Positions 43,129 through 54,124 are shown, counted from the first letter of the stretch. The stretch is 59,643 bases of DNA from Rhodococcus maanshanensis NBRC 100610 (GCF_001894865.1 NZ_BCXA01000044.1:1-59643); one strand, 5' to 3'. The notes: generated from the letters alone by a model not told the origin. Numbers and translations are program-made.

Positions 43129-43170
43129 CTGTGCGCGTCGCCCCCGACTCGGCAGGGGCGACGCGCACAG
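43129..43170. terminator. Hairpin between convergent transcripts before thiD
   Basis: CTGTGCGCGTCGCCCC (43129-43144) is an exact complement of GGGGCGACGCGCACAG (43155-43170). It starts 7 bp after the small membrane gene and ends 5 bp before the thiD stop, so it can serve both. Confidence 0.75.
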
Positions 43171-43175
43171 ACATG

Positions 43176-44015
43176 TCAGTGCAGGCGCCAGAGCGGGGAG
43201 ACCGGACCGTGGCCCGCGCCCAGGTCGTACGACGCGGCCAGGCAGCGCGTCACCCAGTCCTTGCCGAACGCGACGGCCTCGGGCATCGGGTACCCGTTCG
43301 CCAGCGCGCACGCGATCGCCGCGGCCAGGGTGTCCCCGCCGCCGTGATCGTTCCCGGTGTCGATCCGCGGGCTGGTGAACTCGTGGAAGTCCTGGCCGTC
43401 GAAGAGCAGGTCGGTGGAGGCCGTCGAGGTGCGCAGGTGTCCGCCCTTGACCAGCGACCACTGCGCCCCTAGCCCGTGCAGCGCCTCGGCGGCCCTGCGG
43501 GCGGAGGCGTCGTCCACCACGTCGATCCCGGTGATGAGCCGGACCTCGTCGAGGTTCGGCGTCACCAGCGAGGCGATCGGGATCAGGGTGTGCCGGACCG
43601 CGTCGAGCGCCTCGGCGTGCAGCAGGGGGTCGCCGTGCATGGAGGCGCACACCGGGTCGACGACCAGCGGCACCGCGTGCCCACGCCCGATATCCACCTC
43701 ACCGCAGACCTCCGCGACGGCCTCGATGATCGCGGTCGACGCGAGCATCCCGGTCTTGGCCGCCCCGACCCCGATGTCGCCGACCACCGACCGCACCTGG
43801 TCGGCGACGATCTGCGGCGGGATCTCGTGGAAGCCGCTGACCCCGACCGAGTTCTGCACCGTCACGGCGGCGACGGCGACACAGGCGTGCACGCCCAACA
43901 TGGCCATCGTGCGGGAATCGGCCTGGATGCCCGCACCGCCACCGGAGTCGGTTCCGGCGATGGTGAGGACGCGGATCGGGGTCTGTCCGTCCGGGGTCAG
44001 CGGCAGCAACTTCAC
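43176..44015 (-). CDS. thiD: HMP / HMP-P kinase
   Basis: A 279-residue ribokinase-fold enzyme phosphorylating hydroxymethylpyrimidine to its diphosphate. VLTIAGTDSGGGAGIQAD at the start and AAKTGMLAS, VDPVCASMHGDPLL and TPNLDEV are typical. The anion-hole segment reads NDHGGGDTL: the Cys found in E. coli-type HG(T/S)GCT is Asp, as I recall also in mycobacterial ThiD. It lies 10 bp after thiC in the same transcript. Confidence 0.95.
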   Translation of the reverse strand: MKLLPLTPDGQTPIRVLTIAGTDSGGGAGIQADSRTMAMLGVHACVAVAAVTVQNSVGVSGFHEIPPQIVADQVRSVVGDIGVGAAKTGMLASTAIIEAVAEVCGEVDIGRGHAVPLVVDPVCASMHGDPLLHAEALDAVRHTLIPIASLVTPNLDEVRLITGIDVVDDASARRAAEALHGLGAQWSLVKGGHLRTSTASTDLLFDGQDFHEFTSPRIDTGNDHGGGDTLAAAIACALANGYPMPEAVAFGKDWVTRCLAASYDLGAGHGPVSPLWRLH

Positions 44016-44025
44016 GCGTGAGAGC

Positions 44026-45815
<1,790 letters not shown>

Positions 45816-45918
45816 GTTGTCGGGCACGACCATAGGGCACTTCTCGCGGGCGGGCGAGCGCGGCCGGGTGCGTGGAGATTTCTTGGCACAAATCGGGACG
45901 CCGGGGCAACCCCCTGCC

Positions 45919-45945
45919 TATAGTGGCGGAAATCACATTGTGATT
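45919..45945 (+). promoter_or_regulatory. Promoter -10 with palindromic operator, acetyltransferase gene
   Basis: TATAGT (45919-45924) is a strong -10. AATCACA (45931-45937) and TGTGATT (45939-45945) form a perfect 7-1-7 inverted repeat exactly where transcription should begin. A repressor bound there would block initiation. The regulator is unknown. Confidence 0.5.
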
Positions 45946-45970
45946 ACGGATCGGGCAAGGAGATGGGCAC

Positions 45971-46303
45971 ATGATCACGGAATCGCCGACGGCAGAGGTG
46001 ACGAACAACGCAGGTCAGAACCGGTTCGAGCTGAGGCTCAACGGGGACCTCGTCGGCATTCTCGGTTATTACGACTTGGACACGCGGAGCGCGAGGAGGT
46101 CCTCGGCCGCGACCCCGGTCGTCTCGTTCATGCACACCGTGATCGTCGAGGACTTCGGTCACCGGGGGCTCGCCGCGGTGATGGTGCGCCGGGCTCTCGA
46201 CGCGGCGCGCGGCTACGGCTGGAAGGTCCGGCCGGTCTGCACGTATCTGCAGCGATTCGTCGCCGACAACCCCGAGTACCGGGACCTGATGGTCTCCGTG
46301 TGA
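45971..46303 (+). CDS. GNAT-related acetyltransferase (Acetyltransf_CG type), first of a tandem pair
   Basis: 110 residues, a compact GNAT-like fold. NRFELRLNGDLVGILGYYD begins the beta sheet; SFMHTVIVEDFGHRGLAAVMVRRALDAARGYGWKVRPVCTYLQRFVADNP holds the acetyl-CoA loop (GHRGLA) and a conserved Cys-Thr-Tyr. This is the PF14542 pattern, small enzymes of unknown substrate. The ATG at 45971 has AAGGAGA upstream. A palindrome overlaps its promoter. A close paralogue follows 31 bp later. Confidence 0.82.
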   Translation: MITESPTAEVTNNAGQNRFELRLNGDLVGILGYYDLDTRSARRSSAATPVVSFMHTVIVEDFGHRGLAAVMVRRALDAARGYGWKVRPVCTYLQRFVADNPEYRDLMVSV

Positions 46304-46334
46304 GAACTTCGGGTGCCGATTCGGCCACGATTAG

Positions 46335-46799
46335 ATGGTGACTGGGCAACAAATCGCACCATCGGCCCCAAATCGGGCGACCGCGCCGGGGCGGGACTGC
46401 TTCCATGGTGAGGTGTCTCACATTTTCAAGCGACCTCCCGTCCCGGCAGCGGTAGTGACTGCGCCCGCCCCTGTCTTCGCGAACCCGGCGCTGGCGCGCG
46501 TCGTGGACAACCCCTCGCATGCCCGCTTCGACCTCTGGGTCGGCGACGAGCTGATCGGCATCCTCGGCTATCGCGGCGAGGGGGAGTCGACCGAGTTCAC
46601 GGGTGGCCGCGGGGAGGTGGTCGCGCTCATGCACACGGTCGTCAAGGAGGAGTACGGCGGTCGCGGCTGGGCCGCGGTACTGGTCGGTGACGTGCTGGCG
46701 CTGTCGAGGGAACGCGGCTGGCGGCTGCGGCCGGTCTGCACGTATGTGCAGCGCTACCTGGGCACTCATCCCGAGGAACTGGACCTGATCGCCGACTGA
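46335..46799 (+). CDS. GNAT-related acetyltransferase, second of the tandem pair
   Basis: Up to 154 residues. From residue 47 it matches its neighbour block for block: ARFDLWVGDELIGILGYRGEG, ALMHTVVKEEYGGRGWAAVLVGDVL, GWRLRPVCTYVQRYLGTHPEE. The first 45 residues are low-complexity and have no counterpart, so the true start may be the GTG at 46413 (128 residues). The pair arose by tandem duplication. Substrate unknown; such proteins may act on peptides or small amines. Confidence 0.78.
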   Translation: MVTGQQIAPSAPNRATAPGRDCFHGEVSHIFKRPPVPAAVVTAPAPVFANPALARVVDNPSHARFDLWVGDELIGILGYRGEGESTEFTGGRGEVVALMHTVVKEEYGGRGWAAVLVGDVLALSRERGWRLRPVCTYVQRYLGTHPEELDLIAD

Positions 46800-46995
46800 A
46801 ACTCCGGTCCCTTCGCCGAATTCGTCGAGTCCGACACGGAGTGCGGCAACTGCCCCTATGCTTCCCCTGACCCGTCGCGGTCGGGGCTGGAATATAGGGA
46901 TCCGAAACAGGTTTCGGCTTCCCCGGTCCCGGGCGGTGGCGGGCGTCATGTCATCGCTTCGCGTATCGACGCGCCGTGTAGCTGGGGGAAGAAGA

Positions 46996-47655
46996 ATGAC
47001 GATCGTTGCTGCCGCGCGCGAGGGCGCCCAGGGCGGGTCCGCTCGGGTGGCCGGGATCTCGGCGGATGTCAGGGCGGGGACGGCCTCGCTGGCCGTCGCC
47101 CTCGGCGTCGCGGGATTCGCGCTCGCCTCGGTTGCCGTCGCGCCGCCCGCGCAGGCGGGCCCGATCCGGGAGTTCGCGAAGTTCATCGCCACCCAGGTCG
47201 AGGCGAGCACCGCGCAGATCAAGCTCGACTCCGGTCGCTTCGTCCGGGACGCCCAGACGAACGCCATCGCCGCGGTCAACGAGGCGGGCCGCGTCCTGGA
47301 GAACCTCCCGCTGCGCCTCGAGGTCAACGGCGCGGTCCAGGGCATCACCTACTCGATCTCCGAGAGCGGCAAGGTCGTGTCGGCGGTCGTCGACACCGCC
47401 ATCGACGCCGGGGGCGTGGTGGCCGCGGAGGTCGTCAACCAGGCCGGTGCCCTCGCGGAGGAGTGCGTGAAGTCCGGGGTGAAGCCAGCCATCGCGGGTG
47501 CGCTGTCCGGCGCCGTGACCGCGGCGTCCGCCGCGGGCGTGGCCGCGGGCCCGGCCGGGCTGGTCGGCGGGGTGGCCGCGGGAGCCGCCTCGGGCGCGGT
47601 GACCGGATTCGCGGGTGGCTGCGCGGACGGCCTGGTCAGGCAGCTGGTCCGCTAG
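46996..47655 (+). CDS. Secreted Ala/Gly-rich protein, unknown function
   Basis: 219 residues. An N-terminal export signal of 54 residues ends at PPAQAG. A helical region (FIATQVEASTAQIKLDSGRFVRDAQTNAIAAVNEAGR) follows, and from about 155 the sequence is Gly/Ala-rich (AIAGALSGAVTAASAAGVAAGPAGLVGGVAAG) with glycine-zipper spacing that could insert in a membrane. Cys157 and Cys211 flank this part. The ATG at 46996 has GGGGGAAGAAG upstream. Not recognised. Confidence 0.6.
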   Translation: MTIVAAAREGAQGGSARVAGISADVRAGTASLAVALGVAGFALASVAVAPPAQAGPIREFAKFIATQVEASTAQIKLDSGRFVRDAQTNAIAAVNEAGRVLENLPLRLEVNGAVQGITYSISESGKVVSAVVDTAIDAGGVVAAEVVNQAGALAEECVKSGVKPAIAGALSGAVTAASAAGVAAGPAGLVGGVAAGAASGAVTGFAGGCADGLVRQLVR

Positions 47656-47674
47656 GTGTTCGCCGGTCCGCGCG

Positions 47675-48844
47675 TCAGTGCGCGCGGACCGCGAGTCGCC
47701 AGAGCGAGACGACCTCCGCCGCGCGGACCGCGGCCAGTGGGTCGTGTCCGCGCGCGCCGCGCCGTTCGGGGCCCGCGCCGCTCGCGCGCGGGTGCCTCGG
47801 CCGGGTGTCGGTGCGGCCGAGCACGGTCAGGCCCGCCCGCTCGAACTGGTCCGTCAGCTGAGCTCTCGTGCGCAGGCCGAGGCGCTCGGCCAGGTCGGAG
47901 AGCACCAGCCAGCCCTCGCCGCCGGGGTTGAGATGATCCGGCAGGCCCCGGACGAACTCGGTGAGCATGTGCCCCTTGCGGTCGAAGACACCCAGCTCGA
48001 TCGATGACGTCGGGGCGGCGGGCACCCACGGCGGGTTGCACACCACCAGGTCGGCCGTGCCTGCCGGGTACACGTCGGTGCGGACCACCTCGACCCGGTC
48101 GGCGACCCCGAGTCGCCGCAGGTTGTCGGTCGCGCACGCCACCGCGCGCGGTTCGATGTCCGTGGCCACCACCCGTCCGACGCCCCGCCGTGCCAACACG
48201 GCGGCGAGCACGCCGGTCCCGGTGCCGAGATCGAATGCCGTTCCGGCGGTGGGTAACTGCGCCTCCGCAACCAGGTCGACGTACTCGTTCCTGGTGGGGG
48301 CGAACACGCCGTAGTGCGGGTGGATCCGCGCGCCGAGGGAGGGGACCATCACGCCGCGCCGCCGCCACTCGTGCGCGCCGACCGCGCCGAGCAGTTCCTG
48401 CAGGGAGGTCACGCTCGGCTCGGTTGCCTCGCCGTACGCCTCCCGGCACGCGTCCCTGATGTCGGGTGCGCGTCGGAGGTCGATGCCGAAGTCCGGGCCG
48501 AGCTCGATCAGGACCATGCTCAGGATGCGGGTGCGGTGTGCCCTTGCCTGCCGATGCCGGTGGAAGGTGACGGCGAGGTCCGGATCGGGCTTGACCAGCT
48601 GCCGGTCGAGCCGACGCTTGAGCGCGTCGAGCAGTTGCCTGGCACCGAGGAAGTCGCCGCGCCAGAGCATCGCGGTGCCCTCGGAGGCGAGCCGCATCGC
48701 GTCGTCGGCGCGGAGTTCGTCGCCGAAGGTCTCGACCCTCTTCGGCGGCTTGACGCTGCTGTTGGTCCGCCACGGCGCCGTGTGGCGTTCGCCGGCCTCG
48801 ATCCATTCGACCTCGGTGGCGGGCCGATCGCGCGGGGTCTCCAC
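47675..48844 (-). CDS. SAM-dependent methyltransferase (HemK/RsmC-like)
   Basis: 389 residues. An N-terminal helical region (about 20-175) precedes a Rossmann methyltransferase domain: GTAFDLGTGTGVLAAVLARRG is the SAM motif I, VVATDIEPRAV motif II, and VVCNPPWVPA the catalytic NPPY/W motif. NPPW enzymes modify amino groups on glutamine, guanine or adenine; the target is open. The GTG at 48844 is supported by AGGAG seven bases upstream, although the frame is open further. Divergent from the gene at 49037, with TetR-like operators between. Confidence 0.85.
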   Translation of the reverse strand: METPRDRPATEVEWIEAGERHTAPWRTNSSVKPPKRVETFGDELRADDAMRLASEGTAMLWRGDFLGARQLLDALKRRLDRQLVKPDPDLAVTFHRHRQARAHRTRILSMVLIELGPDFGIDLRRAPDIRDACREAYGEATEPSVTSLQELLGAVGAHEWRRRGVMVPSLGARIHPHYGVFAPTRNEYVDLVAEAQLPTAGTAFDLGTGTGVLAAVLARRGVGRVVATDIEPRAVACATDNLRRLGVADRVEVVRTDVYPAGTADLVVCNPPWVPAAPTSSIELGVFDRKGHMLTEFVRGLPDHLNPGGEGWLVLSDLAERLGLRTRAQLTDQFERAGLTVLGRTDTRPRHPRASGAGPERRGARGHDPLAAVRAAEVVSLWRLAVRAH

Positions 48845-48951
48845 GGGCGGACTCCTAGCGATGGGGGCGGCGCGACGCCTGCGAAGCACGCCCGGACCGG
48901 GCGGACACGGTGGATGAATCGTAGACCGGGCGGACGAGCGCCCCGAAATTG

Positions 48952-49018
48952 GAGAGCACTGCTCTTGTTTTCTCGGCCACGATGGTGAACACTGCTCGTA
49001 AGAGAGAGCGCTGCTCTC
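48952..49018. promoter_or_regulatory. Two TetR-type operators in a divergent promoter
   Basis: GAGAGCACTGCTCT (48952-48965) and GAGAGCGCTGCTCTC (49004-49018) are near-identical inverted repeats of the form GAGAGC-N3-GCTCT. A half site ACACTGCTCG lies between them (48989-48998). The second is 18 bp before the membrane gene start. The motif type is common for TetR repressors, but no tetR gene is in the window. Confidence 0.62.
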
Positions 49019-49036
49019 GTTCCGGAGGAGGTAAAC

Positions 49037-49711
49037 ATGGTCGACACAGCACAGCGGGTGGGCACCGACCGCGCACGGGCCGCGGCCGCGGCGTCGTTCG
49101 GGGCGGCAGGGGTGCTGTTCCTGCTCTACCCTGCGGTCCGGCCCTACTCGGACTACCTGAACCAGGCCACCATGGAGGGCGCCCGGGCCTATGCGTCCGG
49201 CGCGTGGGTCGCGGCGCACTTCTTCGGGATGATCGGGTTCCTGCTGCTCGGCCTCGCCGTGCAGGCACTACGGGAGATCCTCCGCGGCACCGACGGGAAT
49301 CGCGCAGGCATCGCCGCGACGGTATTGACCTGGGTCGGGGTCGGCCTGACCCTGCCCTACTACGGCGCCGAGGACTTCGGGTTGCACGCGATCGGCGGAC
49401 GCGCGGTCGCGGAGGGGACGCCGGAGCTGCTGGACCTGGTCGACGGCGTGCGCGGCGGGGGCACCCAGATGACCATGTTCGCGACGGGGCTGCTGCTGGT
49501 CGCCGCGGGCACGGTCGCCGCAGCGGTGGGGATCTGGCGGTCCGGAGTGCTGGCCCGATGGAGCGGGGTCCCGCTCGCGGTTGGGTTCGCCCTGTTCATC
49601 CCGCAGTTCTTCGGCAGCCCGTGGATGCGGGTCGCGCACGGGTTGCTCGTCGCGGCGGGCGCGCTGTGGCTGGCCGCCGAACTGCTGCGCGCTCGCCGCG
49701 TCTCCGGCTAG
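49037..49711 (+). CDS. Integral membrane protein, unknown function
   Basis: 224 residues with about six helices: near 20-34, 55-75, 92-110, 145-165, 172-190 and 195-213. The loop after helix 1 (VRPYSDYLNQATMEGARAYASGAW) and the YYGAEDFGLHAIGGRA loop after helix 3 are polar and conserved-looking. The N-terminus is soluble. GGAGGAGG precedes the ATG by seven bases. Probably controlled by the paired palindromes upstream. Its stop overlaps the xthA stop by four bases. Confidence 0.75.
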   Translation: MVDTAQRVGTDRARAAAAASFGAAGVLFLLYPAVRPYSDYLNQATMEGARAYASGAWVAAHFFGMIGFLLLGLAVQALREILRGTDGNRAGIAATVLTWVGVGLTLPYYGAEDFGLHAIGGRAVAEGTPELLDLVDGVRGGGTQMTMFATGLLLVAAGTVAAAVGIWRSGVLARWSGVPLAVGFALFIPQFFGSPWMRVAHGLLVAAGALWLAAELLRARRVSG

Positions 49712-50523
49712 TCCAGCTCGACCACGACCGGGGCGTGGTCGCTGGCGCCCTTGCCCTTGCGCTCCTCGCGGTCGATGGACGCGCCGGAGACCCGGGCGGC
49801 CAGGGCGGGGGAGCCGAGGGCGAAATCGATCCGCATGCCCTGGCGCTTCGGGAACCGGAGCTGCGTGTAGTCCCAGTACGTGTAGACGCCGGGGCCGGGG
49901 GTGAACGGGCGGGCGACGTCGACGAAGCCGGCGTCCTGGAAGGCATTGAAGGCGTCGCGTTCCGGCTGCGACGTGTGCGTCTTGCCCTCGAAAAGTGCAG
50001 GGTCCCAGACGTCCTCGTCGGTCGGCGCGACGTTCCAGTCGCCGACCAGCGCGATCTGGGCGCCCGGATCCTGGGCCAACCACTTGGCGGCGTCGTCGCG
50101 CAGGGTGGCCAGCCAGTCCAGCTTGTACTCGTAGTGCGGGTCGCTGAGCTCGCGCCCGTTCGGGACGTACAGGCTCCATACCCGGACCCCGCCGCAGGTG
50201 GCGCCGATGGCCCTGGCCTCGACGACCGGGGTCGCGATGTCCAGGCTGTCCGCCGCGGGCTTGGCGAAGCCCGGCTGTCCCTCGAAACCGACCTGCACGT
50301 CCTCGAGCCCGACGCGGGAGACGATCGCGACGCCGTTCCACTGGCTCAGGCCGATGTGGGCCACCTCGTAGCCGAGCTCGGTGAACCGTTCCGTCGGGAA
50401 CTGGTCGTCACGGCACTTGGTCTCCTGGATCGCCAGCACGTCGGTGTCGGTCCGCACCAGCCAGTCCACGACCCGATCGGTGCGGGCCCGGACCGAGTTC
50501 ACATTCCACGTCGCCAATCGCAT
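49708..50523 (-). CDS. xthA: Exodeoxyribonuclease III
   Basis: A 271-residue AP endonuclease of the exonuclease III family. LATWNVNSVRAR, the metal Glu in LAIQETKCRDDQFP, GVAIVSRVG, NGRELSDPHYEYKLDW, LVGDWNVAPTDEDV, FTYWDY-like YTYWDYTQLRFPKRQGMRIDF and the final ASDHAPVVVELD all match. It repairs abasic and oxidised sites. Homologous to Rv0427c and in the same order relative to def. Confidence 0.96.
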   Translation of the reverse strand: MRLATWNVNSVRARTDRVVDWLVRTDTDVLAIQETKCRDDQFPTERFTELGYEVAHIGLSQWNGVAIVSRVGLEDVQVGFEGQPGFAKPAADSLDIATPVVEARAIGATCGGVRVWSLYVPNGRELSDPHYEYKLDWLATLRDDAAKWLAQDPGAQIALVGDWNVAPTDEDVWDPALFEGKTHTSQPERDAFNAFQDAGFVDVARPFTPGPGVYTYWDYTQLRFPKRQGMRIDFALGSPALAARVSGASIDREERKGKGASDHAPVVVELD

Positions 50524-50601
50524 TCGAGGCAGCCTAGTGCGACCACGACGGCGACCCCCGGTCGGTCCGGAGGGCGCCGTCGTCGGTGGACACTCGTGCG
50601 G

Positions 50602-51561
50602 CTACCAGGCGGTGCCGGGCGCCGCCGCGTAGCGGTACCGGTGGTGGTCGAGCATCCCCATCGTGCGGTACAGGGCGATTGCCGCCTCGTTGTCGGCCAC
50701 CACCTGGATGTACGCGTGCGTCGCGCCCCGGTCCCGGCCCCAGCGGATCATCTCCGCGCAGATCAGCATCCCGAGCCCGCGCCTGCGGTGGGCCGGCGCC
50801 ACCTCAACCGCGCTCAGGCCGGCCCAGCGTCGCCCGTCGGGTGCCTCCGTCACGGCCGCGCGCGCGATGGCGAGCAGTTCGGTGCTCGGGCTGCCGAGCC
50901 TGCCGAAGCCGAGCTCGCCGTCGCGGACGGCGCCGAGCACGTCGGGCGCGCAGTCCGGTAGCCGTTTCCCGTTGTTGTCGTACAGCGGCAGCCACTGATC
51001 GTCGGGTTCGCCGGACACGGTGACGAGCGAATCACCTTCGGGCAGGGTGAGGTTCGCGATCTCGGCGGCCATCACCAGCACCTCGTCCGAGGTCTCCCAG
51101 TCGGTGGGGGCGTTGCCGAGGCCATCCGGCAGAAGCAGTCGCAGCGGCTGATCGCGGTCGGCGTACCACTTCTGCAGGCGCTCGAGGGTGTCGCCGCTGT
51201 AGAGGTCACCGATCCGGTCGGCCTTGCCGAGGGGAGTGGCGGAGTTGGCGCGGCCGGTGAAGCCGCCGCCGGAGCGGGCCAGCCAGCCGTTGATCCAGCT
51301 CTGCTCGAGGCCGGGCCAGCCGTCGGCGGCCGCCAGCTCGAGCGCGCGGATCTCCCGGCTCAGGATCGGCCGGGCCCCGATCGACTTGAGTGCGACGACC
51401 TTGTCGGGGACGACCTGGACCACTCGTCCGTCCGGGGCGCGGACCACGACGGCGGGTGTGAGCGACACCAACTCCCCGATGATGTCGGTCAGGGGCTGTG
51501 GGTAGCCGGGCGGCAATTTGTATCGAAGCACCACCCGGCTACCGAGCACGATGTCAGTCAT
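50602..51561 (-). CDS. GNAT family N-acetyltransferase (Rv0428c-like)
   Basis: 319 residues in two parts. Residues 1-60 form an SH3-like beta domain ([36 protein letters not shown]). The GNAT domain occupies the rest, with [26 protein letters not shown] as the acetyl-CoA loop and [20 protein letters not shown] at the end. The first GNAT half is degenerate, as in other double-GNAT proteins. Its ATG overlaps the def stop by eight bases, so it is coupled to peptide deformylase. Confidence 0.9.
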   Translation of the reverse strand: MTDIVLGSRVVLRYKLPPGYPQPLTDIIGELVSLTPAVVVRAPDGRVVQVVPDKVVALKSIGARPILSREIRALELAAADGWPGLEQSWINGWLARSGGGFTGRANSATPLGKADRIGDLYSGDTLERLQKWYADRDQPLRLLLPDGLGNAPTDWETSDEVLVMAAEIANLTLPEGDSLVTVSGEPDDQWLPLYDNNGKRLPDCAPDVLGAVRDGELGFGRLGSPSTELLAIARAAVTEAPDGRRWAGLSAVEVAPAHRRRGLGMLICAEMIRWGRDRGATHAYIQVVADNEAAIALYRTMGMLDHHRYRYAAAPGTAW

Positions 51562-52144
51562 CGTGGCCGAACGGATCCTCGACCGTGCCGGGAACCCAAC
51601 TCTTGCCCGGGACGCCCCAACCGGCGCGCTTGATGGTCTTCTTCGCGGCCCTGGCGTTGCGGCCGATCAGCACGTCGACGTAGAGGAACCCGTCGAGGTG
51701 GCCGACCTCGTGCTGGAGCATCCGGGCGAAGAATCCGGTGCCCTCGATCTCCACAGGCGAACCGTCGGCCTCGGTGCCGGTCACCTTCGCCCAGTCGGCG
51801 CGCCCGGTCGGGAACTGCTCGCCGGGAACGGAGAGGCAGCCCTCCTCGTCGTCGTCGGGGTCCGGCATCGTCTCCGGGATCTCCGAGGTCTCGAGCACCG
51901 GGTTGACCACGGCGCCGCGACGACGGATCGAGTTCCCGTCGCCGTCGACGTCGGGGCAGTCGTAGACGAACAGGCGCAGCGGGACACCGACCTGATTCGC
52001 CGCCAGACCGACGCCGTTCGCGACGTCCATCGTCTCGTACATGTCAGCGATCAGCTCGGCGATTTCCGCCGGCGATTCGGTGACGGGCCGCGTGGGCTCG
52101 TGGAGCACCGGATCGCCCACGATCCGGATCGGAAGTATTGCCAT
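51554..52144 (-). CDS. def: Peptide deformylase
   Basis: A 196-residue metalloenzyme removing N-formyl groups from new proteins. Motif 1 GVGLAANQ (44-51), motif 2 EGCLSVP (101-107, Cys103) and motif 3 HEVGH (145-149) supply the metal ligands. A longer in-frame start exists, but the ATG at 52144 gives [14 protein letters not shown], the normal N-terminus. Homologous to Rv0429c. Confidence 0.97.
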   Translation of the reverse strand: MAILPIRIVGDPVLHEPTRPVTESPAEIAELIADMYETMDVANGVGLAANQVGVPLRLFVYDCPDVDGDGNSIRRRGAVVNPVLETSEIPETMPDPDDDEEGCLSVPGEQFPTGRADWAKVTGTEADGSPVEIEGTGFFARMLQHEVGHLDGFLYVDVLIGRNARAAKKTIKRAGWGVPGKSWVPGTVEDPFGHDD

Positions 52145-52359
52145 TCGAGCAAGGATAGTGGGGCGCCCCTGCGCGACGCGCCAGCACCGCAACCAGGCCG
52201 CGCCCGTGCGGATCATGGTTGAATAATCCTCGGGAAGAACAGATATGTAATTCGTTGCCCGGTAATCGTGAAGCCAGCCGGGTCGTCGGGGAACTTTGGT
52301 TTCGATGCATCACGCGAGAGCAGTGGCGTTGGGCGAGAGCTCGAAGTTGAGGGAGTGAG
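52145..52359. other. Divergent intergenic region between def and the DUF3263 gene
   Basis: 215 bp. TTGAATAATCCTCGG and AGATATGTAATTCG are the AT-rich parts and probably carry the promoters. No palindrome stood out. Confidence 0.35.
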
Positions 52360-52686
52360 ATGGACGGGGCAGCGGCGCGTAACCGGAATTCCGAGCAGAC
52401 CGACCCGCAAGACGCGAATGCGATCGGCGAGGACGGACTGACCCGCCGCGACCACGACATCCTGTCCTTCGAGCGCCAGTGGTGGAAGTACGCGGGCGCC
52501 AAGGAAGAGGCCATCAAGGAACTCTTCGACATGTCCGCCACCCGCTATTACCAGGTGCTGAACGCGCTGGTCGACCGCCCAGAGGCCCTCGCAGCCGACC
52601 CGATGTTGGTCAAGCGGCTGCGCCGGTTGCGGGCGAGTAGACAGAAGGCACGCGCCGCACGTCGCCTCGGATTCGACATCACCTAG
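52360..52686 (+). CDS. DUF3263 family protein (Rv0430-like)
   Basis: 108 residues. DGLTRRDHDILSFERQWWKYAGAKEEAIKELFDMSATRYYQVLN is the DUF3263 core, which reads like a helix-turn-helix. A basic tail LRRLRASRQKARAARR follows, suggesting nucleic acid contact. GAGGGAGTGAG precedes the ATG. Together with the next gene it keeps the Rv0430-Rv0431 order. Confidence 0.88.
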   Translation: MDGAAARNRNSEQTDPQDANAIGEDGLTRRDHDILSFERQWWKYAGAKEEAIKELFDMSATRYYQVLNALVDRPEALAADPMLVKRLRRLRASRQKARAARRLGFDIT

Positions 52687-52724
52687 GTGTCGGCGGACGT
52701 GGCGCGGGCTCTAAGGTCATTCGA

Positions 52725-53312
52725 GTGAGCACTCCTGAGCAGCCACCGAGCGGACCGCCGCTGCGTGCGTTCGCGATGGTCCTGATTGCGCTCGCGATCG
52801 CCTTCGCAGGCATCGGCGCCATGGCGCTCTCCGGGAACGATTCCGAGTCCGAGCAGCAGCCCGAGACCACCTCGAGCGTGGCGCGGATAGCCGGGGGCAC
52901 AGGGGCCGCCTCGGTCACCTCCGCCCGGCCGCCTGCCGCGGCCACCTCGGCCCGGCCGTCCGCCGCGATCACCCCGACCACCACCACCACCGCCGCCGCC
53001 GCCGCCACGACGACCGCGCCGGTCCTGGACAAGTCCGCGGTGTCGGTCCGGGTGCTCAACAACAGCACGGTCAGCGGCCTGGCCGCGCAGACGGCCAAGA
53101 CCATCGAGTCGGACGGCTGGACGGTCGGCGAGACCGGCAACTACGCCGACGGTTCCGTCAGCTCGACCACCGTGTACTACTCGGCCTCGTCGCCTGCGGA
53201 GAAGGCGGCCGCGACGGAGATCGCCGCGACGCTCGGAGTGTCCGCCGAGCCCCGTTTCCCGGGCATCGTGAGCGCGTCGCCCGGCGTCATCGTGATCGTC
53301 ACCGCGCCCTAG
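52725..53312 (+). CDS. virR: LytR_C domain membrane protein, VirR-like
   Basis: 195 residues. A short cytoplasmic start is followed by a transmembrane helix at about 14-32, a Thr/Ala-rich linker including a TTTTTAAAAA run, and a C-terminal LytR_C domain ([27 protein letters not shown]) to the end. M. tuberculosis VirR (Rv0431) has this architecture and limits vesicle release and wall permeability. TAAGGT seven bases before the GTG suggests a leaderless mRNA. The name rests on domain and synteny. Confidence 0.85.
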   Translation: MSTPEQPPSGPPLRAFAMVLIALAIAFAGIGAMALSGNDSESEQQPETTSSVARIAGGTGAASVTSARPPAAATSARPSAAITPTTTTTAAAAATTTAPVLDKSAVSVRVLNNSTVSGLAAQTAKTIESDGWTVGETGNYADGSVSSTTVYYSASSPAEKAAATEIAATLGVSAEPRFPGIVSASPGVIVIVTAP

Positions 53313-53350
53313 GTGCGCGCACCTGCGAACGACCGATCCGCGCGCCTGTC

Positions 53351-53356
53351 TATGAT
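53351..53356 (+). promoter_or_regulatory. -10 element of sodC
   Basis: TATGAT lies 36 bp before the sodC ATG, after the virR stop, so sodC can be transcribed on its own. Confidence 0.45.
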
Positions 53357-53392
53357 CAGTTCACTTCCAGCCCATCTAGAAGGAGCGGTTTG

Positions 53393-54109
53393 ATGGCCCT
53401 GCTTACCCGACGCGACTCGCACACTCCAGTACGCGTGTCCTGGCGCGTCGTCGCCCCGATGGTCGCGATCGCGGCCGTTGGCCTCACCGCGTGCTCCAAC
53501 GGCCAGGAGCCGAGCGACGTCCCCGGCACCACCCCTCCGGTGTGGACGGGAGCGTCCGCGCCGGGCCACGGCTCGGCGGAGGGCGGCCACGGATCGGCGG
53601 CCGAGGAAGGTGCGATCGACGTCGAGCTCAAGGACGCGAAGGGCGCCGAGGTCGGCACCGTTCGGTTCACCGAGGGTGACGGCTTCGTCCAGGTCTCGGT
53701 CGAGGCCGAGCACCTCACTCCCGGCTTCCACGGCCTGCACATCCACGAGGTCGCCAAGTGTGAGGCGAACTCGGTGGCGCCGTCCGGCGGTGCGCCCGGC
53801 GACTTCCTTTCCGCCGGTGGGCATTTCCAGGCGGAGGGTCACACCGGACATCCCGCGAGCGGCGACCTGACCTCGCTGCAGGTGCGCGAGGACGGCACCG
53901 CGGAGTTGGTCACCACCACCGACTCCGTCACCCTCGAGGACCTGCGCAACCACGGCAAGGGCACCGCGATCGTCGTGCATGCGAACGCGGACAACTTCGC
54001 CAACATCCCGAACCGGTACACCCTCCCGGAGAACGCTCCGGTGCCGGACCAGACCACGCTGGCCACCGGTGACGCGGGCGGCCGCGTCGCCTGTGCCGTC
54101 ATCGAGTAG
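53393..54109 (+). CDS. sodC: Cu/Zn superoxide dismutase lipoprotein
   Basis: 238 residues. The lipobox VGLTAC marks Cys34, and a His/Gly-rich linker ([16 protein letters not shown], about 58-73) may hold metal. The SOD domain has [32 protein letters not shown] and the final CAVIE. The enzyme detoxifies superoxide at the cell surface. AAGGAG is ten bases before the ATG. Homologous to Rv0432. Confidence 0.95.
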   Translation: MALLTRRDSHTPVRVSWRVVAPMVAIAAVGLTACSNGQEPSDVPGTTPPVWTGASAPGHGSAEGGHGSAAEEGAIDVELKDAKGAEVGTVRFTEGDGFVQVSVEAEHLTPGFHGLHIHEVAKCEANSVAPSGGAPGDFLSAGGHFQAEGHTGHPASGDLTSLQVREDGTAELVTTTDSVTLEDLRNHGKGTAIVVHANADNFANIPNRYTLPENAPVPDQTTLATGDAGGRVACAVIE

Positions 54110-54124
54110 GCACCGAACGCCTCG

